From Azorinus chamasolen (taxonomy: Eukaryota > Mollusca > Bivalvia > Cardiida > Solecurtidae): a stretch of DNA of 64,000 bases. Location of the stretch: contig OY755241.1 of the NCBI GenBank assembly GCA_963576725.1, positions 25,642,449 to 25,706,448 of the forward strand, in the 5' to 3' direction. The notes under the pieces are model-generated. The model saw nothing but the letters and a program-made list of their open reading frames with translations, searched no databases and was not told the origin of the DNA. Both the position numbers and the translations under genes were made by a program. This document shows, piece after piece, positions 41,830 to 52,320 of the stretch. Position 1 is the first letter of the stretch. Every line of letters starts with the position of its first letter.

Positions 41830-44640
41830 TTACATATAGGAATCAGCAATGACGCCAATATCTAGCGACCCATTTTTGTCATTGTCAGCAAGTCGACTGA
41901 TCTGCTCTACAGGTATGTGTGCGGGTTTAACTGGGATATGTTTAGGCTGAGCCCTGCCGATATGAGTGTCCGTAAGCGCGTTTTCCGAGTTATGCCTTCT
42001 GCGCTCTATAATAGGATTGTTGACATTGAAATCAGGTACACTCAAGTGGGTGTGGTTCAGGTGGAAGTTTCTATCTGGACTTGTGTCGTCGTACGAAGTG
42101 TTGATGTCTCCCTCAGGTTCAATTCGCTTTTTCCTCGGCTTTCGTTTATACTGTTTGCCATTTTCATGATTTTCTGCAGGATGGTCAAAGGGAATCTTTG
42201 GTGACTTATCTCTCTTGGATTGTTTTCGTTTGATTGCCATTGGTGAAGCTGACGGTTTTGGAGAATCTTGTAAAGCATTAACTTTGATAGACGGAATCGG
42301 AATCTGTTGGTCATTGTTATTGTATACCAATTCGCGAAAGCCGTAATTGTCGGGGAAGTTGGACTGTCTATTTGCCAAGTTGTCTATGTTTCTTGGGCTA
42401 CCTGGGAAATATGTTCGAGTGAGATTTAAGCTTGGGTAAAAGAATGTAGACCTGTCCATTGGCATTGTCTGAAGTTTGTACTTCATTACATTTATAGAAT
42501 GAATGTCTTCAGGGTTGGCATATTCTGTCTGTATGGAACTCATATCCAGGTAGTACCGCTTTTCATCAATCACTTGCTTTATCTCTGGATCAAACCGTTT
42601 CACATGCTTTTCACTTCCAACAAGCTTGGCCATACACGATGGAAAAATGCTTTCGAAAAATACAATGACGGAGAGTTGTTGAACCCTCCACTGTACGAGT
42701 CTGTTCTCGGAAACAAGCATGCATGTTTGAGACATCATAGCTATCAATGCATTAAACATCAACACATATGTGAGAAGAACTAGAATTACAAACAGTGCTA
42801 TAGCCAGCCAGGGGCGCCTTGCTTCTTGTAAAACTTCTATCTCACCAAGACCAAGCATCAGTTTGAATAGGAGTAGCATAGTACTTCCATATGAGACAAA
42901 ATTCTGGTCTGTCGTGCTGGAGCCCTGGAAAGTCATATACATACTAGCTGTGAAGGAAACCAGAAATAGGGCAATGATCACAGCAAATCTCAACATGTCT
43001 CCGAATAAAATCTTCTGAATCATGACGGTAAAAAAGCTGAATTTTCGGTGTGCTCGAAGAAAGAACACCATGAACCACCAGCCAGTGACTAACGCAATGA
43101 TTAGTGTAAAGTTTTCATAATCATTCAGTGACAGGGATAAAATGAAGTCCAAGATGAGACTTATAGAGAATATGACCAGCACAATTCTGTAAGAACCATT
43201 GTGGAGAACATTCAACATCTGGAGTAGAGAAAATCTCTTTACCCTGAACAATACATGTATTACCTCGTGAAAAAAAAACACCACACCAACGACAAGGTAA
43301 AAATAACGAAATACATCAATGAAGCCCGTTTGTGTATCGTTTTGAATATCACTTTGAGAATTGTTTCCTGTTCTGTGTTGTTCTGCGTAATTATCTGCAT
43401 TCAGCACAGCAAACACAGTGAGTGTAGTCATAAATAGAAGGTGGAAGACCATCCAGCAGTAGTAGAACACCCTGTAGTATAGCCATTTAGTCTTGATGAT
43501 CTGACGCATTGTTGGCTGTTGGATGAACTCATAAGCATAAGACCCTCGTATGTCAAACATCATCTCGAGGATTGATTTCGCTTTCTCTCTCTGTAGACGA
43601 TCAAGCAGTGGTGTAGAGGGTGTTAGATTGGAGAACTTCTGTTGAGAAACTCCATCAGCAACAACGGGAGATACATGACGTTGCATACGACTTCGCCTTT
43701 GTCTCTGATAGCCAGCCCACTTTTCTGTGGCAATTGTGTCAATTTCTGTGATATCATAAAGTTTGCTATCAAATAGTCCATCATGGTTGTTAAGAAAGGA
43801 ATAAACCTTTGGTAGATTGAGAATGAACTCAAATATACGCGGCTGTGATAGCGTGGCTGCTAGCTGCAGTGGGTTGAGATCCTGGCTGTTTGGTATAAAC
43901 CAAATGTATGATTTATCACTATGGTCACACTCCATACTGAGCACATTCCTGTCTGTGGGTGACACCATCTGTTCTTTGATATGCATATGAAGTAATTCCA
44001 TTGTTGCAAGCACATTGTCAAGATGAAGTGGGTAGATGGCTGCAAACCGAATCAGACTATGGAAGATCGTGTCACCTTTTGTGTTTTTTCTTTCCATTTC
44101 TGCTCCGTTGAGGAGTAAACATTGAATCATATCCAAATTGAATGTTAGTGCTGCCACTGACAGAGGTAGCTCCCCCATCATGACTGTGTTTGCAAATTTT
44201 ACCCCTGTTGCCATCTGATGAAGAAGAGCGGCCTTCACTGTTTGGCTGTGATTTAGAATTTCCGAAAGCATTGTTCCCACTGCTTCAATGTTTCCTTTGG
44301 CTATTGCAATATGTAAGGGCGTCTGGCCGTAGTAATCATCAGAGTCTTTACGTATTGTTGTCATAAGCTCAGGACAAGCTTTTATCAGGAGTCCAATGAT
44401 TTCACTTGTTTGGTTGAACTTGACTGCAACATGTAACATAGATTCTCCCTGGTTTTCTCTGTGTTTAGCCAGTATGCCAATTCTGCCTTCCTTTTTTAGT
44501 ACTTCTAACAAAATCTTGACTTTTTCTGCCTGTCCAAGTCCCACGACCTTTGACATTTCTTGGAAAAATTTCTTTCGTTCCTCTTCCATGAAGAGAAGAC
44601 GCCGGTAAAATTCCTTGTAAGATTTTATGTTGGCATTCAT
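41830..44640 (-). CDS. TRPV-like cation channel, single exon
   Basis: 936 residues with no intron. N-terminal ankyrin repeats at about 65-92 (ESMLHVAVK), 103-130 (YYGQTPLHIAIAKGN), 155-182 (LPLSVAALTFNLDMIQCLL), 187-200 and 254-282 (NPLQLAATLSQPRIFEFIL). Six membrane segments: S1 391-412, S2 444-465, S3 485-503, S4 511-529, S5 549-570, S6 612-635. The pore helix and filter are at about 584-603 (LMLGLGEIEVL, acidic E600). S6 ends FNALIAMMSQT, and the TRP-box region WRVQQLSVIVFFE at 651-663 has the W and spacing typical of TRPV. The 300-residue basic, low-complexity C-tail carries KRKPRKKR. The start is fixed by an in-frame TAA four codons upstream. The family passes Ca2+ and Na+ at the plasma membrane. 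Which TRPV branch (Nanchung, Inactive/OSM-9 or V5/6-like) cannot be decided by eye. Confidence 0.92.
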   Translation of the reverse strand: MNANIKSYKEFYRRLLFMEEERKKFFQEMSKVVGLGQAEKVKILLEVLKKEGRIGILAKHRENQGESMLHVAVKFNQTSEIIGLLIKACPELMTTIRKDSDDYYGQTPLHIAIAKGNIEAVGTMLSEILNHSQTVKAALLHQMATGVKFANTVMMGELPLSVAALTFNLDMIQCLLLNGAEMERKNTKGDTIFHSLIRFAAIYPLHLDNVLATMELLHMHIKEQMVSPTDRNVLSMECDHSDKSYIWFIPNSQDLNPLQLAATLSQPRIFEFILNLPKVYSFLNNHDGLFDSKLYDITEIDTIATEKWAGYQRQRRSRMQRHVSPVVADGVSQQKFSNLTPSTPLLDRLQREKAKSILEMMFDIRGSYAYEFIQQPTMRQIIKTKWLYYRVFYYCWMVFHLLFMTTLTVFAVLNADNYAEQHRTGNNSQSDIQNDTQTGFIDVFRYFYLVVGVVFFFHEVIHVLFRVKRFSLLQMLNVLHNGSYRIVLVIFSISLILDFILSLSLNDYENFTLIIALVTGWWFMVFFLRAHRKFSFFTVMIQKILFGDMLRFAVIIALFLVSFTASMYMTFQGSSTTDQNFVSYGSTMLLLFKLMLGLGEIEVLQEARRPWLAIALFVILVLLTYVLMFNALIAMMSQTCMLVSENRLVQWRVQQLSVIVFFESIFPSCMAKLVGSEKHVKRFDPEIKQVIDEKRYYLDMSSIQTEYANPEDIHSINVMKYKLQTMPMDRSTFFYPSLNLTRTYFPGSPRNIDNLANRQSNFPDNYGFRELVYNNNDQQIPIPSIKVNALQDSPKPSASPMAIKRKQSKRDKSPKIPFDHPAENHENGKQYKRKPRKKRIEPEGDINTSYDDTSPDRNFHLNHTHLSVPDFNVNNPIIERRRHNSENALTDTHIGRAQPKHIPVKPAHIPVEQISRLADNDKNGSLDIGVIADSYM

Positions 44641-45096
44641 GTTTTTGCTTTAGTTCTTTGCTTGTATCCGGACTATTACAGCTGGCTGTACCTCTGATAT
44701 CTTATGCTCTGCCTTGGCAGTTATACTGCTTAATTCATATAATCCATGAAGGCATCACCTTATACAGTAAATCGTTCAAGTAGTAGATATGCCTTGTCTC
44801 CATTCATCTTAAAACAACTTGCTTTTGAATCACATATAAGATAAGTTCTTCACACAGTAAATTATTTCAGGCAATGTTGACATTGATTAACCGTTGTCTA
44901 AGACAATTAGTCTTGGAATGCTCTTAAAGTTGTAATACAGGTAAAGGAATCGACCACATTAATTATTCACGGCCTCATGGCCTCACAACTCAATCAATGC
45001 ACACTTGTACCAATTTGATGTTTATCCTCCAGTGATCTGCTTCTTCTATTTGACTCTTTCTGGATTTCTTCAGTACCTGCATCAGTTAATTGTTCA
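44641..45096. promoter_or_regulatory. Repeat-free upstream region of the TRPV gene
   Basis: 456 bp without MITEs, between the channel start and the next B element. It probably holds the promoter and 5' leader; no clear TATA box or initiator was identified. Confidence 0.4.
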
Positions 45097-45343
45097 GTAA
45101 CCCCGTACTCCATAGATACACCTTTTAATGCCTTTCCAAATAGAGTAGACCTAAATAAAAGGCACCTATAGGAGCCATCTGATTAAAGTCTGTTCTGTTT
45201 GCTAATGGAATTATATAGATGTGATTTTACAGTTTCTGTCATGGCCAAACTTTTCTTTGTTCTTATGCAGTTGTAGATATTAACCTAGTTAATATTTATA
45301 CATACATTTTTCTTGCATGAATATTCATGGAGTAAAGGGTTAA
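45097..45343. mobile_element. TTAA-B1 element, full length
   Basis: GTAACCCCGTACTCCATAG, hairpin core GGCACCTATAGGAGCC, TTGCATGAATATTCATGG, end AGTAAAGGGTTAA. Confidence 0.82.
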
Positions 45344-45400
45344 GAATATTACAAGAGTTGATGACAGTCTTGTTTGTGCAATTATTCAAAACTTCAGTAT

Positions 45401-45468
45401 TTTACTATTTTCCGTGTACTGTCAGTTTGGTATCATACTATTTTCCGTGTACTGTCAGTTTGGTATCA
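45401..45468 (+). repeat. 34-bp direct duplication
   Basis: ACTATTTTCCGTGTACTG and TCAGTTTGGTATCA repeated twice. The first part resembles the 15-bp unit at 16.2 kb. Confidence 0.7.
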
Positions 45469-45559
45469 AGGATCCTGATGATATGTAATCTGTAATCTGC
45501 AATGTAAAAAAGCTGTTATTACCCATCATGGCAGTCTGTACACAATGTGAATATTAGTT

Positions 45560-45790
45560 AATGTAACCCTTAACCTGTTCAATATGACATCATAATAATT
45601 ATTAGCTGAATTTTTATAGGTAAACATTTCTAGGCAAATTTTTGTTTTGACAAAAAAATTGTAGAATCAGACCTACGTGTATATCATGTCATAAGCAGAC
45701 AGAGCAGACCCTGATCAGATCCTACAGGATCCATCTGATCTGGGTCTACTCTTGTTTGCAAAGGTGTGAAAAGATATTTATATGAAATAC
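45560..45790. mobile_element. TTAA-B1 element
   Basis: GTAACCCTTAACCTGTTC, hairpin GCAGACAGAGCAGACCC with a reduced core (GATCCTACAGGATC), TTTATATGAAATAC end. Confidence 0.7.
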
Positions 45791-45844
45791 TGTGATGTAT
45801 AAGACAAGTAAATATATTGCTATGACAAGTAGTATAGAATCAGG

Positions 45845-46060
45845 GTATATAATGACACATGGATATTTATTAGCTAATTGTTATAATGGTGTATACAGGA
45901 ACTTATAGCCATGCCAGAAACTGTAGAATCAAATCTACATGTATATAATTCCAAAAGCAAACAAGGCAGACCCAGACAGTGCTCTTACAGGAGCTGTCTG
46001 ATCTTTGTCTACTCTGTTTGCAAAGATGTCAGAAGGTGTGCCTATCAAGTAAAGGGTTAA
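45845..46060. mobile_element. TTAA-B1 element
   Basis: Side CACATGGATATTTATTAGC, hairpin GCAAACAAGGCAGACCC, TGCTCTTACAGGAGCTG, end AAGTAAAGGGTTAA. Confidence 0.72.
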
Positions 46061-46199
46061 TATTGGGGCAGACAAACTAAAGGCAAATAGGGTAAGCAAA
46101 TATCGAACTGCTCCATCCTGGAGAAGTAGTTTGATCTACAGTTATTGCTAACATAGATCATTACATTACATGTAATTGCAAGATGGTATAACTGACTTA

Positions 46200-46455
46200 T
46201 TAACCCTTTACTCCATAAACACTCTTTTCTACGCCTTTGCAAACAGAGTAGACCCAGTTCAGATGGCTCCTATAGGAGCTGTCTGATCTGGGTCTGCTCT
46301 GTTTGCTTATCATATAATATACATATGATTCTACAGTTTCTGCTATGTCCAAAAATGCATGTGTCCATGTGCTATTCTAACAAATTAATCTAATTAATAT
46401 ACATGTATATGATGTCATTGTTTCTTACATGAATATTCATGGAGGAAAGGGTTAA
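46200..46455. mobile_element. TTAA-B1 element, reference copy
   Basis: TTAACCCTTTACTCCATAAA, hairpin 46239-46307 with apex GGCTCCTATAGGAGCTG, TTCTGCTATGTCCAAAAAT, CATGAATATTCATGG, end GGAAAGGGTTAA. Confidence 0.92.
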
Positions 46456-46622
46456 ATCTTCGTATGCAAAGTAATTTTTGGTCTGCAGTAGTTGTCGTCT
46501 GCTTCAATTCTTAAAATAAAACTTCTCTCATTTCTTTGCAAAATATTGTCAAAGTGTCAAACAGTTTAGATCCTGATAATGACAGAGAGTTACTTGGCAT
46601 CTCATCTGGATCCAAACTCATT
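46452..46622. mobile_element. TTAA-G element, right end lost
   Basis: TTAAATCTTCGTATGCAAAG, AGTGTCAAACAGTTTAGATC and ATCTGGATCCAAACT, centre degraded. Shares its left TTAA with the preceding B1 element. Confidence 0.7.
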
Positions 46623-46769
46623 ACGGAGATTATCTTGTAAGTTCATTTAATAACATAGCATAGAAGTTAGTGTAGACCCTCAGCAGGCTGCTTAAGATCT
46701 AAGTTTGTCTAGCAGCTCTGGCTGTATGTTTGGGACATATAGGTACTCTGTTTGTAGGATAATTGATTA

Positions 46770-46973
46770 TAGTAGGACCTGTCTTAAGAAGCCATCACAA
46801 AAAGGTCTAATTGTGGGTCTGCAAGGCAGGTTGTAGCTTAAAGCAGGTCAAAAGTAATGCAGAAAGCTCATACAGGAGCTTTCTGCATTACTTTTGACCT
46901 ACATTAAGCAACCACCTGCTTTTAAGTCTCCTATGTTCAATAAATGAATGACCGCTTAAGACAGGTTCTACTG
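46770..46973. mobile_element. TA-D palindromic element
   Basis: Ends AGTAGGACCTGTCTTAAG and CTTAAGACAGGTTCTACTG. Inner hairpin AAAGTAATGCAGAAAGCTC with apex CTCATACAGGAG. Confidence 0.88.
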
Positions 46974-47086
46974 TAATCAGCATGAACCTGAGATATCAGA
47001 GATTGGCCTGCATGTTTATCAGATAAATTTGTCCCATCATGCAAGGGCTTGTTAGTCCCTTCATGCAAGGTCTTGTTTATTTAACG

Positions 47087-47236
47087 ATTAACCATTTCAT
47101 CATTAGGTAACTTTGGTCTGCAAAACTTGTCTTGTACTTCAATTCTTAAGTATATTCTTCGATTTCTTTTAAAATTGTTGAAGTTTCAAGTTGTTTAGAA
47201 GTAGGTATTCAGTATCTCTCTGGATCCAAACTGTCA
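47087..47236. mobile_element. TTAA-G fragment
   Basis: CATTAGGTAACTTTGGTCTG, TCAATTCTTAAGTATATTC and TCTCTGGATCCAAACTG. Confidence 0.55.
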
Positions 47237-47288
47237 TCAAAATTTTGATAACATAAACTTGCTAATCAGGATATTGAGGATCTTACAT

Positions 47289-47410
47289 GAGTGTTCATTA
47301 CACATTGTTTTTATAAAACGAGTTTACTATAATGATATTTAGTGAGTATCATATTCATAATAGTAAACGAGTTTCATAAAAACAATGTGTAATGAACACG
47401 AATGTAAGAT
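47289..47410. repeat. Long hairpin with AAACGAGTTTACTA arms
   Basis: GTGTTCATTACACATTGTTT and TATAAAACGAGTTTACTA pair with TAGTAAACGAGTTTCATA and AAACAATGTGTAATGAACAC around a short AT-rich loop. Confidence 0.85.
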
Positions 47411-47415
47411 TCTTT

Positions 47416-47740
47416 TTATCACATAAGCCTTAAAATGCCATAGAAAATCTCCTGTTTCGGACATTCCTTACAAACAGCGTAGTAAAACAATGGGTGGTCC
47501 ACATGGAGCGCTACGATTGGCTAACACTTAAATGAGCGCTACGATTGGCTAACAATTGCTACTTTGCATAAAAAATGCACTAGTGCAGTTCCGCGATTTA
47601 CGGCACTCAGTAACAGCACTCCCACAAGGCAGATTATGTGATGAATGGCTTGTTTGTAATTAGTTTGGATCGAGATCAGACACTGCAGTTTATTAACTGA
47701 TCTAGAAATCCAAAATGGAAACATTCTTTAGTCAGGAAAT
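47416..47740. other. Unique stretch with two CCAAT-bearing direct repeats
   Basis: GAGCGCTACGATTGGCTAAC occurs at 47506 and 47532. Each contains an inverted CCAAT box. No exon is seen. Confidence 0.5.
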
Positions 47741-47746
47741 AGAATA

Positions 47747-47938
47747 CAGTAAAACTACTCTATACTTGAATTCTAGTAGAGAAGGATTTAGATACTTTTA
47801 GGCAGGTGGCTGCTAAATGCAGGGTGAAAGTCATACAGAAAGCTTTCTGCATGATTTTCACCCCACATTAAGCTTTCACCCGTCTCCAAGACTGACATGT
47901 ATTCCAAATTGAATATCCAGTTTAGAGAGGTTTTATTG
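47747..47938. mobile_element. TA-D element with apex deletion
   Basis: CAGTAAAACTACTCTATAC to TTAGAGAGGTTTTATTG. The inner hairpin is ATACAGAAAGCTTTCTGCAT, so GCTCCTNNAGGAGC has collapsed to AAGCTT. Confidence 0.85.
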
Positions 47939-47942
47939 TATA

Positions 47943-48200
47943 TTGGACGACTCTTACAAGAGCTGCCTGATTTGTCTTTTAGTTTTTGCAAAGAATAAAA
48001 AATATCCAAGTTCATACTGTTCAGAAATGCCAATAAACTCGTTTCACACTTTTGCACCAAACGGTTTCATACTCTCTAGTTTTTAAAAGATATTGAAGAA
48101 ACTTTTAACTCTGAGAATTGTAGCAAATGACAGCTATATAAATATTTTACCCTTTCCTTGTTGAATAATATGTAAGATATGTTAACACTGTGAATATGTA
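47943..48200. other. B fragments in unique sequence
   Basis: TTGGACGACTCTTACAAGAG (47943) and ACCCTTTCCTTGTTG (48150) are B scraps. Nothing else is recognised. Confidence 0.4.
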
Positions 48201-48427
48201 TTAACCTATGCCCTCATAGGCTATTTTAGACCTACCATAACCTCTTTGAATAAATAAACTGAAAAGGAACATTTACTAACAAAAAGGATGTTTCTACAAT
48301 TACCGGTATGTAGTTTTGAAACCATTGTGATAAATAGAGCATTAAATTTTGCTCTTATGGAGCAAATGCTCTATTTATCACAATGGTTTCAGAAAGTAAC
48401 TTTTACGTAGGCGTCAAAAGGCGTTAA
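48201..48427. mobile_element. TTAA-A element
   Basis: TTAACCTATGCCCTCATAGG to CGTCAAAAGGCGTTAA. The right side lacks the ATGAGGGAA end and shares its TTAA with the next element. Confidence 0.85.
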
Positions 48428-48665
48428 CCCTTTCCCTCCTATTAACATGTTTTCACATATTTGCAAACAGAGTAGACCCAGATCAGATGGCTCCTATAGG
48501 AGCCGTCTGATCAGGGTCTGCTCTGTTTGCCAATAGAGTTTGATGGAGCTGATTCTTTACTTTCTAAAATGGCTACAATATTCCACCTTCCTTGTAACTA
48601 TATTTCCCATGAATATTCATTAGGTATTGAAATTTGTAATAAACACAGAACAGGGAAATGGTTAA
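48424..48665. mobile_element. TTAA-B2 element, reference copy
   Basis: TTAACCCTTTCCCTCCTATT, hairpin 48463-48530 with apex GGCTCCTATAGGAGCC, ATATTCCACCTTCC, GAATATTCATTAGGTATTG, end GGGAAATGGTTAA. Confidence 0.9.
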
Positions 48666-48694
48666 TATAAGGTAATGAGTTAATTGAATATTTC

Positions 48695-48873
48695 TTATGA
48701 CATAATGTATAGAGGAGTTTTTGGTATTGATAGAAACTGTGGTGTCACTGAGATCTATTATGATTTCATAAACAAACAGAGCAGACTCTGATTGAACGAC
48801 ACCTACAAACCATCTAATTTATATTCATTATGTTAATATTTCCTGCATGAATATTCATGGAGTAAAGTGTTAA
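48695..48873. mobile_element. TTAA-B1 element, short
   Basis: Hairpin 5' arm AACAAACAGAGCAGACTC, then ACGACACCTACAAACCATC, AATATTCATGGAGTAAAG, TGTTAA end. Confidence 0.68.
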
Positions 48874-48979
48874 TGTTGAACGAGTTAAGCCTAATCATTA
48901 ATCTTTGATAAAGCCCTTGGTAATCTGATCATAGGGATTATACAAGTAGTCGACTCAGCGCTGCTACTTTACTGTTATC

Positions 48980-49157
48980 TGCATAATTGGTGCACATTCT
49001 TAAATTGGATTTTCTCAATTGTTTTTACAAACCTTTGGTCAAGGTGTTAAACAGTTTGGATTCTGATAAGAGGGCTTTAATCTGCACCTCATCATTCTGT
49101 TCATAATATGTTTGCATATGGTAGCACAAAGTTGCCTTCTTGTATGCAAAGGGTTAC
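48980..49157. mobile_element. TTAA-G fragment
   Basis: AAGGTGTTAAACAGTTTGG, CTGATAAGAGGGC, and GCAAAGGGTTA at the right. Confidence 0.55.
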
Positions 49158-49303
49158 TGTCCGTGAACATTTGCTAGCCATTTTCACATGTGAATGTTAG
49201 CTTAGCCATTTTAACATTTGATCAGTCTTCACTATTTGGGTCGTACTTTGTCAGTCTGAGCTGAGCTACATGTTTTATACAGTCATAATTGTATTATCCG
49301 ATA

Positions 49304-49508
49304 CAGTAAAGTTCCGCTAATGCGACCACCTAAAAGAGGTATAATTCTGGGTGCCAGATGCAGGTGGTAGCTTAATGCAGGACAAAAGTAATGCAGAAAG
49401 CTCCTAGAGGAGCTTTCTGCATTACTTTTGTCCTGCATTAAGCAACCACCTGCTTATAAAGGCACCGATGTTTATTCATTAAGTGGTCGCATTAGCGGGG
49501 TTTTACTG
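49304..49508. mobile_element. TA-D palindromic element, GCGACCACC subtype
   Basis: CAGTAAAGTTCCGCTAATGC to GCATTAGCGGGGTTTTACTG between TA pairs. Symmetric TTAA, apex AAAGCTCCTAGAGGAGCTTT, near-perfect over the inner 100 bp. Confidence 0.93.
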
Positions 49509-49571
49509 TAGTAGAAGCTTCAATATGAATTACTATCAAGCCTGTCTACAGCAGCCACCCCAAAATATGTC

Positions 49572-49796
49572 TTAACCCATTCCCTCATATTGACGCATTT
49601 TGACATGTCTGTAGTAGTCACTTTCTCAAACCATTGTGATAAATAGTGCATTTGCTCCTATGGAGCAAATGCTCCATTTATCACAATTATTTCAATACAT
49701 GTACTACACAATTCTGAAACCTTTCTTTCCTCCTTTTCGGTAGATTTATTATTCAAAGAGGTAGGATCTAAAAATGGCCTATGAGGGAATGGGTTA
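49572..49796. mobile_element. TTAA-A element
   Basis: TTAACCCATTCCCTCATATT to ATGAGGGAATGGGTTAA. Apex GCTCCTATGGAGC, two bases shorter than usual. Confidence 0.9.
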
Positions 49797-49806
49797 ATTC
49801 AGGGTT

Positions 49807-50095
49807 TTGAACCCTTTACTCCATGAATATTCATGTAAGAAATAATGACATCATGAATATTAATTAGATTAGTTGTTATATTATCACATGGACACATATT
49901 ATATTTTAAACAATTGCAGCAACTGTAAAGTTATATCTATATTATATCATAAGCAAACATTGCAGACCCTTAGGGAATGCCTTTGGGAATGCCTTTGGGA
50001 ATGCCTTTGCAAACAGAGTAGACCTGTATCAGAAAGCTCTGGTATGCACCATTTGATGGGGATCTGCTCTGTTTGCTTATGGAATCATATAGTTC
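49807..50095. mobile_element. Composite of two partial TTAA-B1 elements
   Basis: ACCCTTTACTCCATGAATAT side and GCAAACATTGCAGACCC. Then a 12-bp unit (GGGAATGCCTTT) three times at 49972-50009, then GCAAACAGAGTAGACC and a second 3' arm GGGGATCTGCTCTGTTTGC. Confidence 0.7.
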
Positions 50096-50348
50096 TGTAT
50101 TTTGAGAGAAATATTTCTTTATTTAATGGTTTATTATATTGATTGTTGTCCTCCCCCCTCCCCTCCCCCTCCTTAAAAATACAGGAGCATTTATTAGAGA
50201 GAGTATGGTATTTTATTTTCAGTTTGATAAGAGATGTACATGTAAATATGTATATGTATTAAATTTTGGAAAGTGTCCATTCTATAGTTTACTGTATGAT
50301 TAACTTATCAGAGAAGATTTAAACTCCTGCCAGAACAGAGTTCACCTT

Positions 50349-50500
50349 TTAACCCTTCCTCTCTCATATATACAACTTTTAAAGACTTTGCAAACAGTGT
50401 AGACATAGATCAGACAGCTCCTAATTAAGGAACAATCTGATCTGGGTCCACTCAGTTTGCAAAGGATTGGAAAAGCTCTTTTTATGAAGGAAATTGTTAA
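50349..50500. mobile_element. Short TTAA-B element, hairpin and ends only
   Basis: TTAACCCTTCCTCTCTCATA, hairpin GCAAACAGTGTAGACAT ... CAGCTCCTAATTAAGGAAC ... CCACTCAGTTTGC, end AAGGAAATTGTTAA. Confidence 0.8.
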
Positions 50501-50670
50501 AAAAAACGAATATTCAAATGAAATCACCCATGAGTATTCACTTATAAAGTCAATTCAGTATGAAAGGATTTGCATGTAATTTGCTACAGTAATTTGAATA
50601 ACAAATAGTGCAGACCATGTCTACAAAGCTGTTACACTTGTTTCTTACATTCAGTGTGGGAAATAAGTCG

Positions 50671-50920
50671 ATAACCCTTTTCCTGTTCTATGTTTATTTC
50701 AAATTTCAATACCTACTGATTATTCATGAACCTAAAAGTTATAATGCAATATGGAAGGTAGAATATTGTAGCTATTTTAGACAGTAAAGAAACATATCTT
50801 TCAAATTCGGTTAGCAAACAGAGTAGACCCAGATCAGATGGCTCCCAAAGGAGCCATCTGATCTGGGTCTTCTCAGTTTGCAGATGCATGAAAGCAGGTT
50901 TATTTGAAGGAAAGGGTTAA
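50671..50920. mobile_element. TTAA-B2 element
   Basis: ATAACCCTTTTCCTGTTC to GAAGGAAAGGGTTAA. Hairpin core GGCTCCCAAAGGAGCC. Confidence 0.86.
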
Positions 50921-51110
50921 TTAATGTCCTTTGCAAACAGTGTAGATCCCAATGAAAGGTGACCTCTTAATGCAGGATGAAAGTCATGCAGAAAGCTGTT
51001 TGGGAGCTTTCTCTATGACTACCACCCTACTCGTAGCTGCCACCTATCTTACAAACAAACATTGATACATATTAATTTGAACATCTGATTTATAGAGATT
51101 TTACTATATA
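50921..51110. mobile_element. TTAA-I fragment joined to a degraded TA-D element
   Basis: GTCCTTTGCAAACAGTGTAG ends abruptly. From about 50961, TTAATGCAGGATGAAAGTC and AAAGCTGTTTGGGAGCTTT (D inner hairpin) follow. Confidence 0.65.
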
Positions 51111-51267
51111 CACTTCTGTATGTCTTGCAGAATATTTAGGGTTACAATTACATCATCAAGATAAGTGCAACATGTAAATACAACATGCTTGTGCGTTATA
51201 TATAGCTGACTCATCTTATCAGCACTAAACAAAACCCAAGACTTTGCAAAGCTAAGCAATTTTTGTG

Positions 51268-51482
51268 TAATCCTTTGCCTGTTCTGTATTCATGTAAAAA
51301 ATAATGAGTTTTTAATGACATCATGAATATTTATTTGTTGAAATTTTTATAATATAAAATGTTCAAGGACTTTTTTGCTTTGACACAAACTGTAGAATTA
51401 GATGTACTGGTATATCATGTCAAAAACAAACAGAAAATGTTTGAAAATGTGTGAAAACACATTTATATGAGGGAAAGGGTTA
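51268..51482. mobile_element. TTAA-B1 element, hairpin core lost
   Basis: ATCCTTTGCCTGTTCTGTAT, CATCATGAATATTTAT, AAACAAACAGAAAATG and ATGAGGGAAAGGGTTAA. Confidence 0.7.
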
Positions 51483-51713
51483 ATCATTTCACTGTATATT
51501 TATTCCAATTTCAAAACCTACTGAATATTCATGTACAAAATAGAAATATAGATGATGGATCATTGTAGTCATTTCAGAAATTAAAGAAACAGGTCTATCA
51601 AATTCCATTATCATACAGAGCAGACCCTGATCCGACGGCTCCTATAGGATCTGTCTGATCTGGATCTACTCTTTTGCAAAGGCGTAGAAATGTGTATTTA
51701 TTGAATCAAGGGT
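51479..51713. mobile_element. TTAA-B2 element
   Basis: Starts TTAATCATTTCACTGT. Hairpin TCATACAGAGCAGACCC, GGCTCCTATAGGATC; end TTGAATCAAGGGTTA. Confidence 0.78.
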
Positions 51714-52320
51714 TATACCATAAGTAAACACAGCAGACCCAGGTCACAAAGCTTCTTCAGCACCTGTCTGGGTGTACTCTAACTGCAAAAGTGTAATAAT
51801 GCATTTTTATGGAGAAAAGAGAGAAATAACAAGAGACCACAGAACAAAATAACACCTTACCCTCATCTGGCTATGAAAAGTTTGTTCCATCTTTCATCTA
51901 CGTCATAGCAATGTTCATTTGCCTGAGTGCTTTCTGAAAATTCTGGTGGAGACACACAAATAGCTTGGATCCTGATCAGCTGTCAGATTACTTGACATCT
52001 GATCTTGACACAAACTAACAGTTTGCAAACATCATGCCATGTTTGGTAGTAATTGGCAAGAGAAGAGTTTACCCTCACAACGCTGACAAATCTGAACTGA
52101 GGTTGTAGCAGATCAGAGTTTAAGCTGACACAATTTTTAAGCAGACACAATGTTTAAGCAGACGTAATTTTTACAGCAGGCTAAGGGTTAATCTCACAGT
52201 TGGCAATATATACAGCAGTTTGACCTCATAGTTTGGCCTAATCAGATCTATAGGATTTGACATTAACACTGCACACTAAGTAATTTACAGATTTTGATGA
52301 CTGCAAATCCTTAATGCCTT
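51714..52320. other. Diverged B and G remnants in unique sequence
   Basis: 51720-51815 is a weak B copy (AACACAGCAGACCCAGG). 51960-52035 has a weak G pattern (TAGCTTGGATCCTGATCAG). 52140-52170 repeats GCAGAC-AATTTTTA motifs. Nothing coding. Confidence 0.45.

Noticed and set aside
41917..42204. Plus-strand open frames opposite the TRPV gene
   Set aside because: They are antisense shadows of a strongly supported coding frame, with no domain of their own.
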